Below, piece by piece: positions 53,810-64,000 of a stretch of DNA of 64,000 bases. Position numbers and translations under genes: made by a program. The DNA is from Erpobdella octoculata (Eukaryota > Annelida > Clitellata > Hirudinida > Erpobdellidae), in assembly GCA_963978895.1 (NCBI GenBank), contig OZ022243.1, positions 2,750,864-2,814,863 on the forward strand, written 5' to 3'. The notes under the pieces were generated by a model that was not told where the DNA came from, did not search any database, and worked only from the letters and a program-made list of their open reading frames with translations. The stretch's first letter is position 1, and every line of letters starts with the position of its first letter.

Positions 53810-55193
53810 TTTTTATTTACTTTATATCTCTTTTTATTTATTTATTTCTTTGTTGACACATGCACTCATAAACACTCGCACACACGACACAAAACAGATC
53901 TAATTGAAATGATGTGATTGTTTCCAATTAATCCTTGTTTTAACATATACACACCGAAACGATGTGCGCATACATTCAAAACACTCACGCGTACAAAACT
54001 TTCACAGACAAACTCATAAACACAGCGACACACACACACACATAACTTATTTCTGACAAGTATTTCTTGCGCAAACACAGATAAGATTTCCCAAAAACGT
54101 CGAACCACACAGAAGAGTAACTTATAAGAACACGCACATACAAAGACATTTAGCAATACACAGACAAATTTAGAAAAAAGGAAATGAAATAGAAAGAGAC
54201 AGAGAGAAATAGAAAGAGACAGAGATAAACAGAGTGAGAGAGAGATAGACAGAGTGAGAGAGAGAAAGAGAGGGAGAGAAAGAGAGAGAGAAAGAGTGCG
54301 AGAGAGCAAGAGAGACAGAGAGGCTGAGCAAGACAGGAGCAAACAACCAGCCAAAGACCTGGAAGCGGACGCGTGCGTGCAATCTCCTGGTCACGTACAA
54401 CTTGGGTCGTTTGCTCGGATTACGGTTGTAAGTTTTACGTAATCTCGTCCGACGGTGCTTGTAATTTGTAATGTTGTAATTTGATCCATCGTAAATTTAT
54501 ATCAAAACTTGAAGAGAAAAAAACCCGTTTTTTTTCTTTTTCAAATTTTTGAAAAATTCATAATTCTTTTAATTGGTTATCCCCTGTATCGGTATTCTAA
54601 ATCGTTTTTTTTTCACTTTTTTCCGCTTTCTTTTCTTTATTTCTCTCTCACTTTTTCTTTTTCTCTTTCCAATTTCTTCCCCTAATAGACAAGGAGTCTA
54701 TTTTCCCATTTAGTTCTCCCCAGCATAAATTTACGTTTAAAAGCCGCCTAGTTGAATGAAAGTTTTATATTTGTTGTTGCTGTAGCCAGGTTTGGAGTTG
54801 TTAGCGATGGAATGTTTCTTCTGTTTTTTCTTTATTTTTCTCAGTTTTTTTACTGCTAACTGAAGTTTATCTCCCTTTCTCTCTCTTTCTCTCTCTCTCT
54901 TTCTCTCCGTATGTGTGTGGGTGTTCTTTTCGTTCACGCTTGAATGTTTGTCTGCTAATCTGTGTGTTTGTGTGTTGCTTTGTGTACCTTTGTTTTTATT
55001 CCAGTTCACTTGTGCACAGGAGATGTATATATATATATATAGTGATGTTTTTGCTTCTACATAACCCCCTTTCACCCGCGGGTGACATACATTAGATGTG
55101 TATTGTTCCGTCTGTGGAAATATCTTACGTTTGTGAGCATGTATGTGCATGTAAACACAGACGAGTACACACACACACACACACACACACACC

Positions 55194-55226
<33 letters not shown>

Positions 55227-55712
55227 GTACATTTTTTTCTTTAGTTTGACCTAATTTTTTTGTCCTGCAACGATTGGAGTTTTATATTCATAGGGAAAAA
55301 ACTATCTCAAAATATATGCCCACGGACGGAGTTCCTTGCGACGCACAAGGAGATGGAAAAGCAGAGATAAGAGACGAGAGTGAGAAAAAGCGGGTGGAAA
55401 AGAATTCTGCGGCTACTGGAAAAAGAGAAAGATAAAAAATATTTATATATATATATGCAAAATCTTTAAAAGTAATTTAAATAAATTTGGTTGAATTTGT
55501 ATCGACGCTGCTTTGCATTTTGTCGATTGAAAAAAAACTATTTCTTCGAATGGAATTTAGAGTAGAAGAGTTTATCATTTTTTTCCAGTTTATTCTCTTT
55601 AACATTTTTTTCTTGTCAATTAGTTTTTTTCATAGCTTTTATGTTATGAAAAAAACAACAAATAAATTCTAGTGCTCTAACCAGCTTGATAAATTTATAG
55701 AAACAATTAGTA
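52766..55712. other. Non-coding with GA and CT tracts
   Basis: GA-rich 53385-53515 and 54190-54320; (CT)n 53695-53805; an AC run followed by TA at 55170-55226. At 53223-53324 a plus-strand frame (MKCKNIIGSMVLNVCRLLPL...) ends at ACG|GTTAGC and could be a short signal-peptide exon, but evidence is too thin to call it. Confidence 0.55.
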
Positions 55713-56064
<352 letters not shown>

Positions 56065-59000
56065 AAACAGCTGATGATGCAACAAATGTCAATAAAATTA
56101 CATTAATTAATTGAGAGTCGTAGATGGAAAACCCAAAAAACCACACATGTAACTGAAAAACATAACAAAACACACACACACACAGGTTCAAACCATCAAC
56201 TAATAAAACATACAAATATTTTTAGGCATACAAACTGGAACACACACTCACGCACGAATTTATACACACACACACGCTAAAGATCTTAAACGCAAACGTA
56301 TACAATTAAAAACACAAAGCGGAAGACACACGAACCAAAAATAAACCAAAAAAACAAAAGAAATAAAAACACCCGAAACACGGGAGCGGCAAAGCGACCG
56401 GAAACGCAGTTAATCCACGTGCAAACAACATAGATATATATAAAACAACATAGATATATATATATAAAACAACATAGACATATATGTATAACAATATGGA
56501 TATATATATATATAGCAACGGGATATATATGACAACATAGACATATATATAACAACATAGATATAAATAACAACATAGATATGTATAACAACATAAATAT
56601 ATATAACAAACTAAATATATATAACAACATAGATATAAATAACAACATAGATATGTATAACAACATAAATATATATAACAAACTAAATATATATATATAA
56701 CAACATAGATATAAATAACAAAGACCTTAAAACAAGCAATTTTTCGTCTGGCGTTGTAATTGGTAATTTCGCTTGCTTCCAATTATCCCGGCAACAATAT
56801 GCAAATCAAGGGATGGTGTTCGCATGAATTTGTATTGATGTCTTTTATTTTTGTTTTTTTCGCTCTTATTTTTTTGTTTTGTTTTTATATGCTTTATTTT
56901 TGTTTTTGTTTATTCATGATCGCGTTCTAGTTTCTTGCATCTTCCCTCTTTCTAAGTATTTTTTTTATTTCTCTTTTTCATTGTTATTTTTTTCGCTTTT
57001 TTCATCTTAAAATACTTTTTTTGTTCCTTCCATATTTTTTCGCCCATCTCTCGTCTCTCATATTCTTCTCCATTCGTCCAACAGACAAAACCGGAAACAC
57101 GCAGTAATTCTTCATAATCTTTCAAAAAAAAAATATGCGACAGGATAAATTAATGCGAATATTTTTTTACATAAATATAAGTTTGCTGTGTTTAAATATA
57201 AATTTATTCAAGTAATGTAATAGTAAGTTTTAAAATTATTATTTTTTAATAATAATTAAATTGGATTGCTGTTTTTGTTAGTTACCAGCCAGCGATCTTT
57301 TACTAAATGTTGTCCAAGTTGAGTTCTAGCTGATTTGTTTTTTCCAACGTTTAGTCTGAACCAAAAACGTAGTTCATCTATTACACATGCAAGTTAATTT
57401 TGAACTGTAGGCGTTGAGCAAGTGTGATCAGGAATTGGTCTCCAGACTTCGAGATTAACGTGTTGTCATTCTCCGTTCAAGTCCTGAACTGAACGTTTTT
57501 GAAAGTCTTTTTTTAACATTCCGGTCAGCTGCTGACTGCTGACTTGAACAAGAACTTGTTGTTAAAGTTTTATTATCTTTCAAGATATCTGCTTATTCAG
57601 TCATTGCTTCCGTTGAACTTTATTGCTTCGTGCGAATAAATTTTTTATGCTCCAGTTTTATGCCTCTGAGTTGTACGAATTGAAAGAATACAAATTTATT
57701 TCCAAATAATTTTTTTTAATTAATAAATAATAATTTAAATTTTGTGTTCATTATAATTTATTAGTAATTTTAATTAAAACTAATTTATTATTTAATTAAA
57801 ATCCGAATGTTGTTTATATTTCAATAATGTTTTAAAAATCGAATGCTTTTAACATAAATTTCCGATGACTGATTTTGAATTTATTGCGCAAAATTATTAA
57901 TATATAATCTGTGCATATTTGGAAATAATTTTTCTTAAAATTCCTTATATTAATTTCAGCGCCGGTCTTGCTTGTTTGAATGTTTGCAAACCTTGAAAGG
58001 GAAAATTAACTAACTTACCTACATCCATTCAGGCTGAAAATTGTAAAAAAATTTAATTAAAAATAATAAATATCTATGTTTTATAACAAAATTATATAAT
58101 AAACAATTAAATAAATATTTACATGTATAAATTCAAAAATGTCACTTCAACAGAAATTTTTGTTTGCAATAAACAAAAAGACAGCAAATCCAGAAATATA
58201 AGGGGTTTGTTAAAAAAAAACCTGGTTTTTAACGGCTCACTATTTATAATTCATAAATAAATTGTATATAATAATTTAATTAAGCAACAAAACAAATATT
58301 TTTTGCTTTCACAGTTTGTTTTTATTTTTTTCTTTCCCGCACAGCAAAATATCTCGTCCATGTGAACAAACGGAAACCATGCATATCCGTTAACGGTCCA
58401 AAGACACTAAATCTCCTAGGTGCTAACCGGAAGTAGGATTTATGAGTCATCGCATTTCTCATAGCAACCAGTAGTCACCGGCAGATGTTTAGCAAAATTT
58501 GTGTTTTTTGTATTTTTTTTGTACACCAGTAGAGGATCGAGGTATATTGTGTTTAAGGTGTTTGGGGGTGTCTGGAACAAAATGTGCGTGGTAGTGGTGG
58601 TAAAAAGGGCTGGTGAGCAGATAAAATATTATTATTTTTTTCTGTGCCTTTTTTCTGTTTTGGTTTCATGTTAGTTGATTTTGTTAAAAGCGTCTCAGTA
58701 TTGTTTTGTTCTGTTGAATGTGTTTCAATATTATTTTGTTCTGTTGAATATGTTTTATTATTATTTTGCTATGTTGAATATGTTTCAGTATTAGTCTGTT
58801 TTGTTGAATATGTTTCAATAATATTTTATTCTGTTGAATATATTTTAGTATTGTATTATTCTGTTGCATGTCTTTCAGGATTACTTTATTTTATTAAATA
58901 TGCCTCGGTATTTCTCTGTTCTTATAGGTTTGTGTATTTCATTCGGTGCACAAACTTTTAAGCGTTTGTTAGCATTGTGTACGTTTGAATGTGTTCTTAT

Positions 59001-59587
59001 ATTGTTCTGTGAAACTTGCTGAGTATGTCTTCTGCATATAATTATAAGATTTTAAAAAATAATAAAGTTTAGTTTATTGAAAAATTACAATTTTGAGATA
59101 TTAAATTTGAAAAATTAAATAAAAAATAAATAGCATGAAAACTGCGACAAAATCAAGATGAAATTGAAAAAAAGCGAATAAATTTATTTTATTTAAAAAA
59201 CAAATTGATATAAATTGACATCAAATTGAAAGGAAATTTTCATAAAAAAATTTTTACGACTGGCTGGAGAAAACGATATTGAATTTTTTTTAAACTCTTT
59301 TTTTTCTCTTCACCAGTGCGACCATTATGCAAATTTTAATTTTTCCAGTTTATATTTTTGTTACCGTAGGAATAAATTATTCATATTATTTTATTCCATT
59401 TGTTTGCAATTTGATACAAATTTAGTTTGTTTCGATAAAAAATAATGTTTTCGTTTTGGTTTTTGAGCTTTTTTTTTTAAAAGTTTGTTCTTTAATACGG
59501 TTGGAAAGATTCCGTTGTTGCTAGGCAACCGAGCGGTTTCCTATGCACGTACTTTATTGGAAGTTTCTGTAGATGTGTGCATGCATG
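56065..59587. other. AT-rich non-coding stretch with two degenerate tandem arrays
   Basis: ACAACATAGATATATATA-type units repeat at 56425-56720. A ~30-base TTTTGTTCTGTTGAATATGTTTCAATATTA unit repeats about eight times at 58690-58900. Position 59517-59529 reads GTTGCTAGGCAAC. No exon recognised. Confidence 0.6.
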
Positions 59588-59621
<34 letters not shown>

Positions 59622-59702
59622 TGTGTGTGTGTGTGTGTACGTACGTACGTACGTACGTGGGTGTGTGTGTGTGTGTGTGTGTGTACGTACGTACGTACGT
59701 AC

Positions 59703-59736
<34 letters not shown>

Positions 59737-60020
59737 ATGTATGTATGTATGTATGTATGTATGTATGTATGTATGTATGTATGTATGTATGTATGTATGT
59801 ATGTATGTATGTATGTATGTATGTATGTATGTATGTATGTATGTATGTATGTATGTATGTATGTATGTATGTATGTATGTATGCATGTATGTATGTATGT
59901 ATGTATGTATGTATGTATGTATGTATGTATGTATGTATGTATGAATGTATGTATGTATGTATGTATGCATGCATACATGCATGTATGTATGTATGTATCT
60001 ATGTATGTATGTACGTATGT
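59588..60020. repeat. Compound (TGTA)n with (TG)n and (TACG)n blocks
   Basis: TGTA/GTAT, then TG, TACG, TG, TACG, TG and a long TGTA run from 59719 with four single changes (GCATG, GAATG). The two TACG blocks (GTACGTACGTACGTACGT) are self-complementary. The unit is the reverse complement of the ATAC array at 37815. Confidence 0.97.
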
Positions 60021-60359
60021 TCCAGTGAGTGTTTTGAAGTACTTTCAACGTGTTTCCGTTAAGTACCAATGTGATCTAGGCTGTAGGCTTTATGCTGCTT
60101 CAACGACACAATTTTCCCGCAACGACCCCATAACAAGATGGCCGCCAACTGAAATATGCCGCCATATTTGATGACGTGTTTCTGTTGAAAAACTGATTTA
60201 GCGCTTCATTTTAAAAGCCGCCTCAAGCGCTTTTTCCGCGCTGAAGAGTAAAAGTTGTCCAGAATTATTATTTTGTATTCCCGCGTGATATTCAGATTTT
60301 GTATGCTGTATATGCCAGAACATATTTTTAATGCTTTTTTTATGTACATTCATTTGCTT
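60021..60359. other. Short unique stretch between arrays
   Basis: Contains AAGATGGCCGCC at 60135-60146 and GCCGCCATATTT at 60158-60169, resembling YY1-type sites on opposite strands. No exon recognised. Confidence 0.4.
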
Positions 60360-60897
60360 ACTCACTCACTCACTCACTCACTCACTCACTCACTCACTCA
60401 CTCACTCACTCACTCACTCACTCACTCACTCACTCACTCACTCACTCACTCACTCACTCACTCACTCACTCACTCACTCACTCACTCACTCACTCACTCA
60501 CTCACTCACTCACTCACTCACTCACTCACTCACTCACTCACTCACTCACTCACTCACTCACTCACTCACTCACTCACTCACTCACTCACTCACTCACTCA
60601 CTCACTCACTCACTCACTCACTCACTCACTCACTCACTCACTCACTCACTCACTCACTCACTCACTCACTCACTCACTCACTCACTCACTCACTCACTCA
60701 CTCACTCACTCACTCACTCACTCACTCACTCACTCACTCACTCACTCACTCACTCACTCACTCACTCACTCACTCACTCACTCACTCACTCACTCACTCA
60801 CTCACTCACTCACTCACTCACTCACTCACTCACTCACTCACTCACTCACTCACTCACTCACTCACTCACTCACTCACTCACTCACTCACTCACTCAC
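60360..60897. repeat. (ACTC)n, about 134 perfect copies
   Basis: 538 bases of pure ACTC, the reverse complement of the GAGT array at 30803-31823. It gives the (SLTH)n frames on the plus strand. Confidence 0.98.
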
Positions 60898-61455
60898 ATT
60901 TTTACTTCCGTGACACATGACAGTCATAAACATACTGTTAAACAGAACGTTAAACACGTCAATCTTAACACTCATAACACTTCCCGACATAAACCACCCA
61001 GCCGGCATTAACGAACCTGGAAATAGCTCCTCACAGCACACCATCCCCACACCTCACCCTCCACTACCACGTTAGAAATATCACACAAATCAATTTTTCT
61101 TTTCTCTTATGACTTGAAACCTCTTAGATCTTTGAAAATTCTGTCGTCAATCTTTTTTTTTATTGTGCCAAAATGAACCCTGGAACTCTTTATAAAAATG
61201 AGAAAAAAAAAGATAAATAAAAAGCTGGAAAAAACAAAGCGCGCCCATCTCTGGAGAGGAAGCAGAAAAATCAAACGCTTCCGTGATCACGTGGTTCACG
61301 TGGCGGTCTGACGTCACTCGGATGTCACCAAGCTGCTCATGTGGGAGAGAGGTAGGGAGAAAAAGAGAGACAACTAGAGAGAGAGAGAGAAATGGGCTAA
61401 GAAAGAGAGACAATGACAGAGAGAGAAAGAATGACAGAGAGAAAGAGAGAGAATG

Positions 61456-61508
<53 letters not shown>

Positions 61509-61995
61509 CTTAGGGAGAAAGAGAATGATGTAAGGAGAAAAAGAAAAAAAGAATGATGTAAGGAGAAAAAGAAAACAAGAAAAAGAGAATGAGATAGAAA
61601 AAAAGCGAGAGCGAGAGAGAGAGACAGAGAGAAAGAGGGAGAGAAAGAGAGAGAGAGGGAAGAGGGTGGAAAAAAGAGAAGGGGTTAAGAGGTAGAAAGA
61701 GTCAAGAATATAGAAAAAAGAAACAGTAAAGGGCGGGAAAATTTGATATTCGTCGTTGGTGGGGTAGACACGTGACCGCATCGATCAAAGGGCGATCTTG
61801 ATAATGATCGTGATCAACATCACGTCACACGGAACATAGAGAATATAAGCGATGCGATTCGCCGGGAGATGGAATACATTATGGAAAAATAATTTTCTGT
61901 ATTAAAAGTGTGTGGAAATAAAATCTAGTAATGCTATTTCGTGTGGGAGTGGGAGAATGAGAAAAAAGGGAGTAGAAAGGGTGGTAATACTATGT
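60898..61995. other. Non-coding with GA tracts
   Basis: GA-rich 61368-61670. CACGTG at 61288 and 61297 and TGACGTCA at 61309 lie within 29 bases. No exon recognised. Confidence 0.55.
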
Positions 61996-62295
<300 letters not shown>

Positions 62296-64000
62296 TCTAA
62301 ACGATTAAATTGAGTGTATGATATACCAGTCTGTACGAATTGATTTGGAGAAAACACGAGCTTCAAGCTTATCCAGTCGAAAGACAAGAACCAGCGGTCC
62401 ACTTGGAAATATGGTGGTGGATGCTGTAAATCTCGGAAAAGAGCTCGAATAATTCCTTTCCGTCCACTCAACAAAATGGCCTCCTCAGAAAGTTTCCAAT
62501 TCCTTTCTGCTCCGTAGTTGAAAACAAAAAGAATGCTGATATAAGTATCGAGGAATAACAGAGGTACTGAGACGAACTTAAGAGGGATCTAGAAGTAGGA
62601 ACGGAAGGAGGCAGAGGTACCAGCAATAGGCGTGGACGCCCGTCTGAGTCGACGTCACGTGGTCGCTGGAGCGAAAAGTGAATTTACGCGAGCGGAGGTT
62701 GTTTAAAATGCAGAAGTCTTCTGTCGCTGTGTGCACTGTAATATTCTGAGTCGGTGACTAAGAAAGACGCCTGAGCGTGGGCGGGCTGGCGGGTAGCCAG
62801 ATAAACGGTCGAGTGGCTAGATGTGTGGGTGGGTAACTAGATGAGTGGGTGGGTAACTAGATGAGTGGGTGGGTAAATAAATTAGTGAGTGGGTAACTAG
62901 GTTAGTGGGTTGGAGGGTAGGTGCATGGCTCCAGGGTTGATGGGTGCGGATGGATTTGTGGTTTGATGACGGGCTTTTAGACGTTCTGATTGATAGGCGT
63001 ACAGATTAATTGACAGTGCCACGGGCTATAGTATGAGTGGCCTTTTCCGAAAAAAAAACCTTGTCGATTAGTTACCTGACTGTCATATCTCATTTTTTTA
63101 TGACCGGTGGTGGGATGGGGTAGCCGTACCTCATGTTCAGAAAACTTTATAACACATTGAGTCACTATAATTTTAGGATCCTTCAAAGCCTACAACCTAC
63201 AGGGGAGGTTCTGAGGTGGGCAAGACACGCCGGTACTGTTGTCAGACGTATGGGCGGATGTAGCAGGAGGGTATGTAGCAAGAGACGTATGGATGGAATG
63301 GAGTTGAGATGATACCTGGATGGATGGAGTGGTGTACGGAAAAAAACAGAAGCTGCGCGGAAACAAAAAAAAGAGTGATGAATTTCCGATTATAAATAGA
63401 ACGGATGGATGGTCGTACGGACGAATGATTGTGCGGACGTATGGGTGGGTGAAGATAGAGTGGCGGACGAGTGAAATGAATTCTCATAATGAACGACTGA
63501 ATGAACGTGAAAAAATGATTGTACAAGTGACTGATTAGTTGGTCATGCTTCATTGGATGAATGAGTGATATTCAGCTGAAAGAAAGTCCCGATACAAGAT
63601 TTCAAGGTGTACAGTCTGCCGGGTCGATGGAAAACTGTGTTAGGGTGTGTACATGAATCACGGGTAGGTGGACTATGGTTTATGGGTGAGCAGATGGATG
63701 GATAGACCATGGCTCACCCTATCCTTGTGGATGGATGTTTCATGGGTTCACAGATAGATAGATGAAGTATGGGCAGGTAGATTATGAGACAAGCTATATG
63801 GATAGATGAATGGTTCATATGTGTAGACTAGTGTAGATTGATGGTTTACGGATCAATAGATGGATGGATGAGATACAGGTGGATAGACTACGAGGCATGC
63901 TATATGTGTAGATGGATGGTTTTGGGTTAACAGATGGATAGACCGTATGTAAGATAGTTTGGACGACGTATCGAATTTATTAGATCGGAAACAGGATAAG
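62296..64000. other. Non-coding with GATGG-rich degenerate repeats
   Basis: GTGGGTGGGTAACTAGATGA repeats at 62820-62910 and GATGGATGG/AGATAGATGG low-complexity sequence at 63640-63940. No exon is recognised up to the window end. Confidence 0.55.

Overview
The window is nuclear DNA of an invertebrate animal. The genes have many spliceosomal introns (GT...AG), most of them short, and there are no bacterial operons, Shine-Dalgarno sites or CRISPR arrays. The proteins recognised (muscleblind, BABAM2/BRE, a Ly6/uPAR three-finger protein) point to a bilaterian, probably a protostome; I cannot name the phylum. A run of 200 N marks one assembly gap.

Layout. 1-3.4 kb is non-coding with GA and GGT microsatellites and one short retroposon. 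3.5-7.1 kb (+) holds a four-exon gene for a small secreted protein ending in Gly-Lys-Lys. 8.0-11.0 kb (+) holds a two-exon Ly6/uPAR gene. 11.9-14.8 kb (+) holds a complete six-coding-exon muscleblind gene (389 aa, four CCCH fingers), followed by about 4 kb that looks like its 3' UTR. 19.7-24.1 kb (-) holds a complete ten-coding-exon BABAM2 gene, convergent with muscleblind. From 24.1 kb on I find almost no genes. This part is transposon remnants and very long microsatellites: fold-back elements carrying minisatellites at 25.5-27.5 kb, nested hAT elements with both target-site duplications preserved at 41.8-44.3 kb, another element with a tandem-repeat core at 51.5-52.8 kb, and near-perfect tetranucleotide arrays of 0.3-1.0 kb. 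One probable first exon of a secreted, possibly anosmin-like, protein sits at 34.5 kb.

How the parts relate. Muscleblind regulates RNA splicing in the nucleus, and BABAM2 scaffolds K63-specific deubiquitinase complexes; apart from their convergent arrangement nothing links them functionally. The most interesting regulatory hint is in muscleblind itself. An intron carries a roughly 22-bp minisatellite whose units contain TGCY and TGCATG cores, and the 3' UTR region has a cluster of TGCTTGC. These are the kinds of sites bound by muscleblind and Rbfox proteins, so self-regulation is a testable idea.

Most long open frames from 26 kb to the end are translations of microsatellites and were not annotated. 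All exon boundaries were read by eye from splice signals, reading phase and remembered family sequence; no alignment was run.
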